64,000 nt of DNA from Neoarius graeffei (GCF_027579695.1 NC_083571.1:48585890-48649889); one strand, 5' to 3'. Shown: positions 20,689 through 31,687, counted from the first letter of the stretch. Notes: a model not told the origin generated them from the sequence alone. A program made the numbers and translations.

Positions 20689-21582
20689 CTAGTTAGTCTG
20701 TGAGTCCTCAGTGTTCTGTAGTCCTTGGATGAATTTTTCAGCATCTGCTGGGGTTTCAAACTCCCGTGTTCGTCCATCAGACGTAACTCGTAGCTTTGCT
20801 GGGTACATTATTCCGTATCTTATGTTCATGGATCGAAGCTGTTGTTTTACCCGATCGAATCCCCTTCTTCGTCGGTGGAGGTCCACTGACAGATCCGGGA
20901 AGAACATGATCTCTTGACCGTCGCAGGTAACTTTGCCTTTGGCCCTGGCTGCTCGCATCACCCTGACTTTATCTTGGAAGTTTAAAAACTTCACGATAAG
21001 GACTCTTGGTGTAGCGGGTCGATTAGATTGTGACCGGCCGGGTAACCTGTGCGCTCGCTCGATGAGCGGTGATCTTGGGAATGTCGCGGGTCCCAGCGCC
21101 TCTGGGAGCCATTTCTCAAGAAAAGCCACCGCGTCATTTCCTTCTATCTTCTCTGGCACGTTAAGAAGTCGCAGGTTGGAACGACGAGAACAGTTTTCGA
21201 GCTCGTCTATTTTATTCGTGAGGAGAGTCATTTGTTTAGCTAGCGCATCCGTTTTGCCTTTCTCTGAATTAACGGTGTCCTCCACGTCGCTAATGCGCGC
21301 TTCTGCTGCATCCATGCGCACCGAAAAGTCTTTCACGTCTCTTTTGACGTCTAGGATAGCTTTCAGAACCACATCAATCTTAGTGGAAAAGTCATTTCTG
21401 ATCCCGTCGAGTACCTGAATAATGTCCGTGTTGTGGGTCACTTCAGCGTTCACGTCCACATGAGGCCCGGGGCTAGCTTCAACTGTTGAGTTAGCTGCTA
21501 GGCTGTTAGCATCCGAGAAATCGTCTTCCTCGCCCGGAGAAGAGTGAGTTTTAGATTTGTTTTGTGCCTTCTTTGCGGGCAT
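20689..21582 (-). CDS. L1-type ORF1: RNA-binding chaperone protein (about 297 aa)
   Basis: I chose the ATG at 21582 (MPAKKAQNKSKTHSS). The frame extends 16 codons upstream to another ATG (21630), less likely because a basic start is typical. An acidic/serine region is followed by a coiled coil at about residues 80-140 (heptads through VRMDAAEARISDVEDT and LTNKIDELENCSRR), then the RRM-like part (SNLRLLNVPEKIEG, LIERAHRLP, PRVLIVKFLNF) and the basic C-terminal domain (FFPDLSVDLHRRRRGF). This is the Transposase_22 layout: a trimeric protein that coats L1 RNA. No breaks are seen. Confidence 0.93.
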   Translation of the reverse strand: MPAKKAQNKSKTHSSPGEEDDFSDANSLAANSTVEASPGPHVDVNAEVTHNTDIIQVLDGIRNDFSTKIDVVLKAILDVKRDVKDFSVRMDAAEARISDVEDTVNSEKGKTDALAKQMTLLTNKIDELENCSRRSNLRLLNVPEKIEGNDAVAFLEKWLPEALGPATFPRSPLIERAHRLPGRSQSNRPATPRVLIVKFLNFQDKVRVMRAARAKGKVTCDGQEIMFFPDLSVDLHRRRRGFDRVKQQLRSMNIRYGIMYPAKLRVTSDGRTREFETPADAEKFIQGLQNTEDSQTN

Positions 21583-21746
21583 ATTATCAACGGTGTATAC
21601 TGATATGTCGCCGCAAATGATAGTTACCACTGTTTATGCAGTTAAAGGAAAATTTACAGGATTTCCAGAAAAAATCGCCAGGAGCTCACAAAAAGACGTG
21701 TGCTCAGTTCAGCGCCATAACCACGCCCCCCCAGCATAAACATTTT

Positions 21747-22445
21747 AAATAGATTCTATATTTTTGGTCCATCCATGACATATTACTAAAGTAGCCTATT
21801 TACTGTTGTTGATGCGGGTCACTTGCTGTTAGCCAATTCACTTTCTCGTACCAGGAGAGCTGAAAGGAACGAGTATTATTCCCTACCTTTTTCACCAAGT
21901 CAATTTGAGGCGTTGGTCTACCCTGCTCTTTAATTTAAATTTTTTCCTCGAAAGGAAGACTGGCAAATGGCTTCGCCAAAATTAAATCAGCAATGCTTGG
22001 CATCCGTGCGCAGCTTTCTTGCTAGCTGACTAGCCCCCTCAAGTTCAAGTTCAGTCACTCAAATAAACGAAATTTCTGGAACTAAGATAGCAAACTTGAC
22101 AACACTATATTTACACTTTATTTACAATGAAAATATATACAAACTAAAAAAGCTGGTAGAAACCGTATGTAATGAATGAAATCGAAATGTAAGCTGATCT
22201 CTTACAATACACCACAGCACTTGCGAATCCGCATGGGACTGAACTGATGTTGCCACATACTGCTGACGTTATCCAGCCCAAAATATGTTCAAAACCCGCC
22301 AAAATGCACTTAAAACCCCCCAATCTGGCAACACTCTACCGCTGCCTGTCTATAGTTGAAACGAGCTGTCAATCAAAGAAAATATCCGGCCGCTTTCACC
22401 AATCACCAGTCTCCTCGCGGAAACTGCCATGTCCCTCCCATGTGA
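21747..22445. other. hAT interior without recognised genes
   Basis: AT-rich with scattered GC patches. No ORF with recognisable homology. Confidence 0.4.
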
Positions 22446-22655
22446 GGCTCGGAGTCCGTGGGCGGGCATTTTCGCAGTATTTGTCCAATAACCGTCTTGC
22501 ATTTTGAGATTGAAAAGCGCATAGCTCCCAAATGCCGTTGAAGTCCATTGAGGCTGGGAGTCCGTGAGACTCCGTGGGCGGGCGTTTTCGCAGTATTTGT
22601 CCAATAATCGTCTTGGATTTTGAGATTGACAAGCACATAGCTCCCAATCCACTGA
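22446..22655. repeat. Tandem duplication of about 106 bp near the hAT right end
   Basis: The phrases GGAGTCCGTG...GCGGGC, TTTTCGCAGTATTTGTCCAA and TTTTGAGATTGA appear in the same order twice, 22451-22545 and 22557-22650. A third partial start (GAGGCTGGG) follows. Such repeated subterminal blocks are common transposase-binding regions of hATs. Confidence 0.75.
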
Positions 22656-23791
22656 GGCTGGGCTGCATCACACTGTCACGAGGGGGAAAAACTCACGCAC
22701 ACATTAGGCAAACTGGGGAAAGTTATAACGGAATGATTTCGCACTGTAGTGGGTTGAGCACATATATTTCTATGATTCTGGATCTGAAATAGCAATGTTA
22801 TAAGGTCGGCTATAACATAAGCCTAGCGCAATTCATCCTACACGATGTTCGTCATTTTTAGAGGAGGCTGAGCCTCCCTTGTTGTCTTAGAGCAATCGCC
22901 CGTGCTGCCCACTGCTCTGGGTATGTGTGTGCTCATTGTGCATGTGTGTGTTCACTGCTTCAGATGGGTTAAATGCAGAGAGGAAATTTCACAAGTGTGT
23001 GATGAATAAAGCTGTGCTTTCTTTCTTTTTCTTATCAACAATTTAGTGGCATCCTCCCTCTGACATCGGCTGGTTTGTGTGGACCCTCCAGCACACTTGC
23101 TACCAAAAATACAGTCAATCCTAGAAATTGTTGTTTTTTTTTTTTTTCCTGGGACAATCTACACTGCATATCACAGAGTGTTTTGTACTTACCTAAAGAG
23201 GAAGGTGGGCATGGACTTGTACATTTACAAAGCAGAGTTACTGTGTTTCATGTACAGTTTGTACAGCGTCTCGTCATAAGTCCAATGAAATCAATTTGCA
23301 AATCTGTGGCTTGTGCCATTTTACAGACTATTGATGGATTGGGACTGGATAGACCATTATTTTGGATGGATCCAAAGAGGATGAACCTCAGTAAATTTCC
23401 TGTTTTTTATAGTAATATTTTTAAAGTCGGGTCCTTTAAAAAAAAAAAAAAACAGTGCAGTGAACAAAAGGCATTGAGTTTTTGTACGGGTTATTAAAAG
23501 AGCCCCTGGTCTATGGTTCAGCTCTGGACATAACTCATGAATGGTCCTTTCCTGCATTTACATGTAGTCTTCTCAGGTCAGGGCTTATAACCCTAGAGAA
23601 TTTACTGTTAGCAGGTCCTGATCTTGGTAATAGTGAGACAATAGCCAGTCAACTGAGGATCAGATCTATCCATGGAGTAGCCTGGCTACTACTTTTATAA
23701 TGGCAGAAGATTTGATAATGTTGGGAAACTACATCTGGGCGTGGTGCATGCCAGACTGCAAAGATCCTTTCCCCAACTTGATGCTGTTCTT

Positions 23792-25437
23792 CAGGGGCGA
23801 TTCTAGCATCTGATCTTTGGGGGTGCTTAGCCCCCAGAGCTGACAGAGGCACCTGGCTTGAACGACAGTGTTTCCACGTTTATTCCGCATTTAGACTAGA
23901 CTTAACTAGACAAGACTAGACTTATGCAATGTTTTAACAGAAGCTGACCCAATAAACTATGATATCTACACATTTACAACCACTGACACAAATATTTACG
24001 TTATATTTTTAACTAAACAAGACCTACTACTGCATTTGTAATGTTGGAGCTATTCATTTTGAACAGTGGTAATTGTTAGTGTTATTGTGTATTGTGTAAT
24101 AATAGTGTATATTATGATTTTACATTAGTTTACATTAGTTTATATTTTTTGTTATATTTGTTATATTTTGGTAGTGTTCTTTTGATAGTCATTTGTTTAA
24201 TTGTTTGCTTCATGCATGTACGTTTCAGTGTCTGTTTTGATTAATTTGCTAATTAAGTATCTCCATATATGTCAACCTTTGGTCAATCAAACCTGTATAA
24301 CCAACCTCCAAAATCCGTATTTCCCTTATAAAATCCGTATAAGATGCAAATTAAAATAATTTACCTAAAATTTGAATGATAATTAACAATGATATATCCA
24401 AGTTACTTTTTATTCAATATTAATAACAATAAACCTTCAGAATGAATACAAAGCTCCAATGTTTGACAAAAACACAAAGTGTCACTCTAATGTTCTGAAC
24501 TGTACTCCATGACAGCTTTTTTAGCGCTCTGCACCAATACCTCACTCGGCTGCATGTCACAGCAAGTGTCTGTGTTGATCTTGCCGGAGTGCCCATTCGG
24601 AATCTTTTCAGTCGCTAGTGAAAGTCGTTCAGGTGGAAATACGCTTTTCAAACAAAATGTTAATTCACGGTTAGCGGGATTCTCGCAATGCGGTGTGCAC
24701 ATGATCAGAAGTGGAACGAAGTCTCACTACCACAAGATAACGCGCGATTTCATAAGACTTTACTGGCTGTCTGTGCTTTGTGTGGTGTACAGTACGTTTG
24801 TAAATGTTATGCGCTCTTTTATCATTGTGGGACTTGATTATAGCTCTAAATAAATATTGAAGTTTTTTTTTAAGAATCCGTATAACTTTATTTGTACGCC
24901 CATATACTACGTTTATTGGATCAAATCCGTATAAAATACGGACATTCCGTATAGGTTGACATGTATGTATCTCGATATGGATGATAAATGTCGTTTTTAT
25001 CATTCTGTTCATAGACCAGGGAACATCAATATTGCATTATGCATATTATTGTGTTGTGTTTAACAATTGTAACTCCAGTCCGTACCTTCACATCTCGCTA
25101 TGCCAGTAATACTCAGGTGCTACTTCGAGTTCCTCATCGGCGTGGAATCCAGTTTAAAAAAACACCATGTTGTAGCAAGCACTCGCGCGGACAGGCAACC
25201 CAATCAGAGGGGACGCAAGGAGGAGAGGTATTTTACTGCTCATAGAGCTATCACGTAACAGGTGAATTCAAGAACACACACACGGCCGCGCACACATTCA
25301 TTGCGCAGTGCGCAAGGGCACTTATTTCTGAAAATTACGTCCAAAAGCAGTGTTTTTGAGGGTGCTGAGCTAGGGGGTGCTGAGCTCGTTTTTGGGGGTG
25401 CTTGAGCACCCCCAAAAATAGGCTAAACACGCCCCTG
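23792..25437. mobile_element. hAT-type element in the Tx1 LINE
   Basis: The ends CAGGGGCGATTCTAGC and (inverted) CAGGGGCGTGTTTAGC match. The flanks are a perfect 8-bp duplication CTGTTCTT (23784-23791, 25438-25445). TTTGGGGGTGCT blocks lie near both ends, including a GGGGGTGCTTGAGCACCCCC palindrome near 25394. No transposase ORF. Confidence 0.9.
24265..24966. mobile_element. Nested non-autonomous DNA element
   Basis: The ends ATATATGTCAACC and (inverted) ATACATGTCAACC, with an apparent 8-bp duplication GTATCTCC/GTATCTCG (24257-24264, 24967-24974; 7 of 8). Repeated AATCCGTATAA motifs cluster near both ends, like transposase-binding repeats. No coding capacity. Confidence 0.7.
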
Positions 25438-25513
25438 CTGTTCTTAAATCTAGAAGGATGTTCAGAGGTTTACTTGCATTCTGCTAATTTGATTTTATTG
25501 GAACCAAAACAAG

Positions 25514-25799
25514 TGTAGTAAATCCCTGATGTGGGTGGAGTACAGAAGCATGGCAGGCGGGAACTGAAGTTCTTGCAAACTTTATTTTTTTATCTAGCTT
25601 TTCAGCTTTAGTCGTGCTATTCATTCACTCACACATGCGTTCTGGTCAGGAGTCCACCTCTTCTCTGTGTTACCCCTCCTTTTATGCTCCATCCCTGCAA
25701 CACACACACACATTAATTGACACCAGGTGTAATGACGGCCACTTACCTTCCCCGACCTCCATTCGCAAACTGCCGCTTGGCCACGCACCCATTGCCACA
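25514..25799 (-). repeat. Solo LTR of the Gmr1-like family (copy 2, diverged)
   Basis: TGTAGTAAATCCCTG...TTGCCACA, clearly homologous to the other LTRs but more diverged. It is flanked by the perfect 5-bp duplication ACAAG (25509-25513, 25800-25804). The Tx1 LINE reading resumes after it. Confidence 0.88.
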
Positions 25800-26564
25800 A
25801 CAAGCAACTGGTAAAGCATTATATAAACTCTGTGTAAAGTCTTTAAACAATACAATGTATGGTTTTGCAGTTGAAGGAAAATGAGAATGGTGAGCACTAT
25901 CCAAGTCACCAACCAACCAAAAAAAAAACCTGGTGATTTACAGTGGAAGATTGTGTATGGTGCAATTGCAGTTAATGTCTTTTGTTTCGGTTTTGAATCC
26001 TAATGTGGGCCAAGAGTGCCCTTTTTTTGTTCAACGGAAACTGGTGTTTCACACTTTTATGCACTGTGAGAAGCAGTGGCCCTTAGTTGCTATTTTACAG
26101 GTGCTTTTTTTTTTATTTTTAATGAAACATTCTCAATGGAGTCTTTTGTTTTTGGTCTGAAATGTGTAGAAACAGTGTTTTAGGTGACAGTTGATTTAAT
26201 TTTTTGCTTAGATAAGAAAAAAAAGCCAATCTATGTTAGTTGTAAAAATAAAATTGAACAATTGGACAGTGACAGTGTTGAAATGGTTCTCAAGTCTTGA
26301 ACGGTTTCATATTTTAATTGAGTTTCATTTTTATAAGGCAATGAAAAATCTTTCATCATTTGAGCAAATGTAGCATTATAATGTGTTGGGTGTGGTTGTA
26401 GATAATTTGCAGTTTGCATAGGATTTAAAAAATGCTGGATCCTTTGAGTAAATGATTTTGCCTTTTTTATTTGATTGTATTTTTAACCATTTGGTACATT
26501 GTGACAAATTTTTGGTAATTTTTTTTAAAGTTTTGTATTAAAGGAGTTTTGAAAACTCAATTCA

Positions 26565-26583
26565 TCTCTCTCTCTCTCTCTCT
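26565..26583 (+). promoter_or_regulatory. (TC)n microsatellite serving as polypyrimidine tract of the lectin acceptor
   Basis: A run of TC dinucleotides ends four bases before the AG that starts the exon at 26588. The splice acceptor therefore rests on a slippage-prone repeat, so allele length could affect splicing. Confidence 0.75.
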
Positions 26584-26587
26584 GCAG

Positions 26588-26727
26588 ATGTGTCATTATC
26601 TCTAGCATCCCTGGTGGTGCATCTGTAAATTACAACTGCACAATGAGGGGTCGTTATGTTAATCTCATTATTCCCGGTGTTGACAAGGTTACCACTCTCT
26701 GTGAAGTGGAAGTGTATGGGTTTCCAG
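26588..26727 (+). CDS. Fucolectin-like gene: exon for C-terminal third of the FTP domain
   Basis: Acceptor (TC)nTGCAG, donor CCAG|GTTACA. The first base completes the Arg codon split by the previous intron; the exon leaves in phase 1. It encodes RCVIISSIPGGASVNYNC, MRGRYVNLIIPG and TTLCEVEVYG. Conserved cysteines (CVI, YNC, LCEVEVYG) and GRYVN are the family's closing strands. Together with the previous exon the domain is about 140 residues, the usual FTP length. The domain starts and ends at phase 1, a symmetric module suited to exon shuffling. The frame is intact. Confidence 0.92.
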
Positions 26728-26819
26728 GTTACACTTTTATATTCAATTCACAATCTAACTTAAGTCAAAATAAGTTTCAGAACAGTTGCTAAATATCAGC
26801 ATTGCTGACTTTTTTGTAG

Positions 26820-26911
26820 TGCCACCGATTAGGATGCCACTTCTGAGATTAAAATTTAACAGCAGTGAGGATCTCACCAACTCTAACATGAGGGACAAAG
26901 TTCTTCAAAAG
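26820..26911 (+). CDS. Fucolectin-like gene: exon of C-terminal extension
   Basis: A 92-bp intron (26728-26819) precedes it: donor GTTACA, acceptor TTTTTTGTAG. It enters in phase 1 and ends in phase 0 at CAAAAG|GTGGGT. It encodes PPIRMPLLRLKFNSSEDLTN then MRDKVLQK. The pattern (hydrophobic LLRLKF, then NSSEDL..., then VLQK) resembles a small alpha/beta C-terminal module found after lectin domains in several fish secreted lectins. I recall that family only loosely and do not name it. Splicing to 40135 continues it in frame. Confidence 0.8.
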
Positions 26912-27283
26912 GTGGGTGTTTGTGAGAATGTACAGTATCTTGCAAAAGTATTCATCCCCCTTGGTGTTTGTCCTGTTTTGTTGCATTACAAGCTGGAATT
27001 AAAATTGATTGGGGGGGGGTTAGCACCATTTGATTTACACATGCATACCATTTTAAACTTAAATTGTTGTTTTATTGTGACATAAACAATAAGATGGAAA
27101 CACCCCCCCCCCCCAGAAATCTGGAGTGTGCATAGGTATTCACCCCACCAAGTCAATACTTTGTAGAGCCATTGTTTGCTGGAATTACAGCTACAAGTCT
27201 CTTGGAGTATGTCTCTATTATCTTAGCACATCTAGCCACTGGGATTTTTGCCCATTCCTCAAGGTAAAACTGCTCCAACTCCT

Positions 27284-27745
27284 TCAAGTTACAGTAGATG
27301 GGTTGCGTTGGTGTACAGCAATCTTCAAGTTACGCCACAGATTCTCAATTGGATTGAGGTCTGGGCTTTGACTAGGCCATTCCAAGACATTTAAATGTTG
27401 TTTTCCTTTAAACCCCTCCAGTGTAGCTTTAGCAGTATGTTTAGGGTCATTGTCCTGCTGGAACGTGAACCTTTGTCCCAGTCTCAAACCTCTGGCTGAC
27501 TCAAACAGGTTTTCCTTCAGAATTGCCCTGTATTTAGTGCCATTTCCTTCAGTCCTGACCAGCTTTCCTGTCCCTGCACATGAAAAACATCCCCACAGCA
27601 TGATGCTGCCACCACTATGCTTCACTGTAGGAATGGTGTTCTCAGGGTGTTGGTTTTGTGCTACACATGGCATTTCCCATGATGGCCAAAAAGATCAATT
27701 TTAGTCTCATTTGACCAGAGAATCTTCTTCCGTGTTTGGAGAGTC
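27284..27745 (-). pseudogene. Tc1-like transposase, family C (C-terminal block)
   Basis: The minus strand encodes [31 protein letters not shown] and [14 protein letters not shown]: the second Asp and the Glu of the DDE triad and the usual WGCFS motif. More N-terminal pieces of the same transposase lie across the insertions: 29063-29306 (RRPPTKLTDRARR-like frame, broken) and 32590-32750 (QIRDKLVKYGSGLGYKK, helix-turn-helix, with frameshifts). Dead. Confidence 0.8.
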
Positions 27746-27754
27746 TCACATGCT

Positions 27755-29054
27755 CAGTGGCGGCTTCAGAGATTTTTCCTTATGGTGGCAAAGGAGGGGC
27801 ATAGGTTCCAGGAGGGGGGCGTAGGTTGTCGATGCAGCAGTTTATGCAAATCGTAGAAATCATTTTTACTTGCACTCAAGAAAGACTCACAATTAAGTCA
27901 TCTTGCAGGGGTGAAAGTAACTTTTATTTCTTGCTGGTAGTATTATTTTGAGTCATAGTGCGCGCGCGGCAAAAAATACACCTAATTATTTATTATTGTC
28001 TACTTATCGAGCATTCACTAGGATTTCTCATCACTCAGTTGTACTAGTATAGTACTTTATCACATTATCACTCTTTCATCCACCTGTATCAGTTTTTAAT
28101 TATAAATAAATTGCAAACACATCATTTCAACAACACAATCATTTTAATAACATTTTTTTTTAGCTGAACAGTTGAAAACTAACTTTTCATTTTGGACATT
28201 CTGTCTACTAAAACACTTTGGATACCAGCTGCGCACGTTGGCGCAAGATGGTTAAGCAGTGGGCTACGTGCACTATCTTGCACGTTGTCTGTCGAGTGAA
28301 ACACAGAAGGAATTCACTTCAGACATAATTCAGAGACAGGTCAGAACAAGTTATATGCAATGTATATTGAGGAAAACGTGTTGCTTTTGGTAAATTGACA
28401 TTAGCAGGTGTGTTATGCTGAAAGTGCATTTTTTTTTTCAGTGACGGTATATTTTTCTTTCTGGTACGGCCAAATCTTTGTGGTACGCCGGACCGGCCAG
28501 GACCGGCTTACTTTCACCCCTGTCATCTTGTCAAATATGTATTGAGCTATTGTACCATCAAGGAAAATGGATTCAACCATCTAAACCATCTTTTCTGAAA
28601 GTATATTCCCAAGCAATGAATGGAACTATTCTGCCCTAGCGATGTATCAAAAAATAGACAGATAGCGAACGGTTTAGATTGTGGATCTTTACTAAAGACT
28701 TCAAACTTATACAGATGTGTTCATCCTAGATTTCCGTAAAACTAAAAGAAACAAATTAAGTACATCACTTAAACTGAATAGCACACAGGTGAAAACGCGA
28801 GCTAGGCTGACCTGCTACTAATGCTAACAGGACGTCTCTCTCTGGGTGAAACCATTTCAAAATTCCGGGGGTGGGGTGTGAAATAACGTAAATAACGGTA
28901 GGTAGAGATGAGATGAGGGCTTAGTATCTCTGTAGAATTTTAAAAATGTGTTTTAATAAATAATTCTCTTTAAAATAGGGGGGCAACTAGGGTGGCAAGA
29001 CGTATTTTTACAGTGGCAACTGCCACCTATTGCCACCCCCTAAAACCGCGCCTG
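27755..29054. mobile_element. hAT-type element within the family C Tc1
   Basis: Starts CAGTGGCGGCTTCAG and ends AACCGCGCCTG. The flanks are a perfect 8-bp duplication CACATGCT (27747-27754, 29055-29062). TGGTGGCAA/TTGCCACC blocks lie near both ends. It contains a second element at 27906-28522. Confidence 0.88.
27906..28522. mobile_element. 617-bp hAT MITE nested in a hAT
   Basis: The ends CAGGGGTGAAAGTAA and TTACTTTCACCCCTG are a perfect 15-bp inverted repeat. The flanks are a perfect 8-bp duplication TCATCTTG (27898-27905, 28523-28530). No ORF. Confidence 0.92.
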
Positions 29055-30084
29055 CACATGCTGTATGGCAAACTCCAAGTGTGTTTTCTTAAGCAATTAC
29101 TTTTTTCCAGCCACTCTTCAATTAAGCCCCACGCTGTAGAGTGTATAGCTTAAAGCGGTCCGATGGACAGATACTCCTATCTCTGCTGTGGATCTTTGCA
29201 GCTACTTCAGTGTTATCTTTGGTGTCGTTGCTGCATCTCTGATTAATACCCTCCTTGCCCGGTCTGTGAGTTTTGGTGGGCGGCCTTCTCGTCAGGTTTG
29301 TAGCGTTGCCATAGGCATAGAATTGGGTATGGATGGTATGGATGTGTCCCTACCAGTATCAAACGACGGCTGATATGTCCCTACCAATATTTCTGATTGA
29401 AGAAAAAAAAATCATGCCCCGTGCGCGGTACACAAAAGGTTACTGTAGGTTTCCACTGGGCGAAACACCATGCAAAATTCACTCATGAATATTCACTCTG
29501 GGGGGCATGGTCATGAAAACAGCAAGCAAGTCTGGCTACCATGTCAATTAGCAAGTGCGGTTGCAGTGCAGTGACCGGCTGCTAGCTAGCAAACTGTCCT
29601 TGAGGAATGTAACATTAGATTAGCTTGTAAAATGAATCGGTTAACAACAGTGAGTATTCAGTTTGTAAAATCGACAATAACAACATACATATGACTGTTT
29701 TCTAAGTTTGTGTGGCATGTAGATAACAATCCAACTTGATACTGACAATAACTGGTGTTCATTAAGGTCACAAAGACATTATTAGATTGTGCTAATGTTG
29801 GCTAATATTGCACCTAGTCTTGCTTGTGAAGTGCCTGCAAACTTTAGCAGCCTGCTAACCCTTAATTTGAAGTGCTTCAGTTAAGACCTGCAGAGCCCTC
29901 ACCAAGTTTGTGTAACATGACACATGTAAACAACAACCCGATGGTGATGTGGACATTAAAAGGTGTCTGGGCCACGAACAATCAAATCAAACATTTTCAT
30001 GTAATAAAGCATAACAGCCTCCGCCTTCTTGATCAGGCATTTTTGGTTACTCCTGCCTCTCTTTTGAAAATGTCACATACCAAG

Positions 30085-31687
30085 TACAACCCCGATTCCA
30101 AAAAAGTTGGGACAAACTACAAATTGTAAATAAAAACGGAATGCAATAATTTACAAATCCCAAAAACTGATATTGTATTCACAATAGAACAAAGACAACA
30201 TATCAAATGCCGAAAGTGAGACATTTTGAAATTTCATGCCAAATATTGGCTCATTTGAAATTTCATGAGAGCAACACATCTCAAAAAAGTTGGGACAGGG
30301 GCAATAAGAGGCTGGAAAAGTTAAAGGTACAAAAAAGGAACAGCTGGAGGACCAAATTGCAACTCATTAGGTCAATTGGCAATAGGTCATTAACATGACT
30401 GGGTATAAAAAGAGCATCTTGGAGTGGCAGCGGCTCTCAGAAGTAAAGATGGGAAGAGGATCACCAATCCCCCTAATTCTGCGCCGACAAATAGTGGAGC
30501 AATATCAGAAAGGAGTTCGACAGTGTAAAATTGCAAAGAGTTTGAACATATCATCTACAGTGCATAATATCATCAAAAGATTCAGATAATCTGGAAGAAT
30601 CTCTGTGCGTAAGGGTCAAGGCCAGAAAACCATACTGGGTGCCCGTGATCTTCGGGCCCTTAGACGGCACTGCATCACATACAGGCATGCTTCTGTATTG
30701 GAAATCACAAAATGGGCTCAGGAATATTTCCAGAGAACATTATCTGTGAACACAATTCACCGTGCCATCCGCCGTTGCCAGCTAAAACTCTATAGTTCAA
30801 AGAAGAAGCCGTATCTAAACATGATCCAGAAGCGCAGACGTCTTCTCTGGGCCAAGACTCATTTAAAATGGACTGTGGCAAAGTGGAAAACTGTTCTGTG
30901 GTCAGACGAATCAAAATTTTAAGTTCTTTATGGAAATCAGGGACGCTGTGTCATTCGGACTAAAGAGGAGAAGGACGACCCAAGTTGTTATCAGCACTCA
31001 GTTCAGAAGCCTGCATCTCTGGTGGTATGGGGTTGCATTAGTGCGTGTGGCATGGGCAGCTTACACATCTGGAAAGACACCATCAATGCTGAAAGGTATA
31101 TCTAGGTTCTAGAGCAACATATGCTCCCATCCCGACGATGTCTCTTTCAGGGAAGACCTTGCATTTTCCAACATGACAATGCCAAACCGCATACTGCATC
31201 AATTACAGCATCATGGCTGCGTAGAAGAAGGGTCCGGGTACTGAACTGGCCAGCCTGCAGTCCAGATCTTTCACCCATAGAAAACATTTGGTGCATCATA
31301 AAACGGAAGATATGACAAAAAAGACCTACGACAGTTGAGCAACTAGAATCCTACATTAGACAAGAATGGGTTAACATTCCTATCCCTAAACCTGAGCAAC
31401 TTGTCTCCTCAGTCCCCAGACGTTTACAGACTGTTGTAAAGAGAAAAGGGGATGTCTCACAGTGGTAAACATGGCCTTGTCCCAACTTTTTTGAGATGTG
31501 TTGTTGTCATGAAATTTAAAATCACCTAATTTTTCTCTTTAAATGATACATTTTCTCAGTTTAAACATTTGATATGTCATCTATGTTCTATTCTGAATAA
31601 AATATGGAATTTTGAAACTTCATCATTGCATTCCGTTTTTATTTACAATTTGTACTTTGTCCCAACTTTTTTGGAATCGAGGTTGTA
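30085..31687 (+). mobile_element. Tc1-like transposon, family A, copy 2
   Basis: TA borders and the same ends as 8723-10298 (CAACCCCGATTCCAAAAAAG and its complement). Sequence identity to copy 1 is very high throughout. A short direct repeat (AAATTTCATG...) near 30228-30267 enlarges the left arm. Confidence 0.92.
30449..31468 (+). pseudogene. Tc1-like transposase, family A copy 2 (several stops)
   Basis: Same protein as 9059-10082, starting [13 protein letters not shown]. In-frame stops lie at FR*SGR (30587-30589), after SDESKF (30920-30922) and at RYI*VLEQ (about 31102), and TGA at about 31313 as in copy 1. Here the EQHMLPSRR region is in frame (no extra T as in copy 1). The DDE motifs [17 protein letters not shown] and SPDLSPIENIW remain legible. 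Inactive. Confidence 0.88.

Larger units (their letters stand above)
15907..21731 (-). mobile_element. Full-length L1-type LINE with both ORFs open
   Basis: Flanked by a perfect 15-bp duplication CAGCATAAACATTTT (15892-15906, 21732-21746). It starts on the minus strand with a G-run and GCGTGGTTATGGCGCTGAAC (5' UTR about 150 bp), followed by ORF1, a 719-bp spacer, ORF2, a 3' UTR of about 260 bp and a poly(A) tail that blends into the duplication. At 5.8 kb with no internal damage it looks recent. It is antisense to the lectin gene. Confidence 0.93.
15367..22904. mobile_element. hAT-type element inside the SINE, carrying a full L1
   Basis: Starts CAGTGGCGGCTGG. The duplication is TTGCCCAC (15359-15366) against CTGCCCAC (22905-22912), 7 of 8 bases. 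The subterminal phrase GGGGAGGCTGG is mirrored by GGAGGCTGAGCCTCCC at the right end. No hAT transposase is seen. The interior includes the L1 (15907-21731) and a tandem pair at 22446-22655. Confidence 0.7.
15101..23034 (+). mobile_element. tRNA-headed SINE, tail type 2, split by a hAT
   Basis: Head at 15101 (GGCGGCACGGTGGTGTAGTG, B box GGGTTTGAACCC) and body up to ATCATGGTTGCCCAC (15366). It resumes at 22905 with CTGCCCACTGCTCTGGG and ends with the GATGAATAAAGCTGTGC tail. The intact minus-strand copy at 44272-44643 reads straight through this junction, which proves the split. Confidence 0.85.
13620..26480 (+). pseudogene. Tx1-type LINE reverse transcriptase, 5'-truncated and split by nested insertions
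   Basis: Pieces at 13620-13764, 14619-15100, 23035-23783, 25446-25513 and 25805-26480 read in order on the plus strand as one ORF2 C-terminal half: TFDMVEHNYLWN (RT), VRKGCALSG, AYADxLVLF around 14778 (RT box), WTREGFKYLVVFLGDE, SYRGCV (before the SINE) then NNLVASSL (after it), LPKEEGGHGLVHLQSR, GDLQWKIVYGAIAVN and PNVGQECPFF. The element is 5'-truncated inside RT and carries stops and frame changes, so it is dead. Removing the insertions rejoins the protein homology at every join. The 3' limit near 26480 is approximate. Its orientation matches the lectin gene. Confidence 0.82.

Noticed and set aside
20933..21418. 161-codon plus-strand ORF
   Set aside because: Antisense shadow of L1 ORF1.
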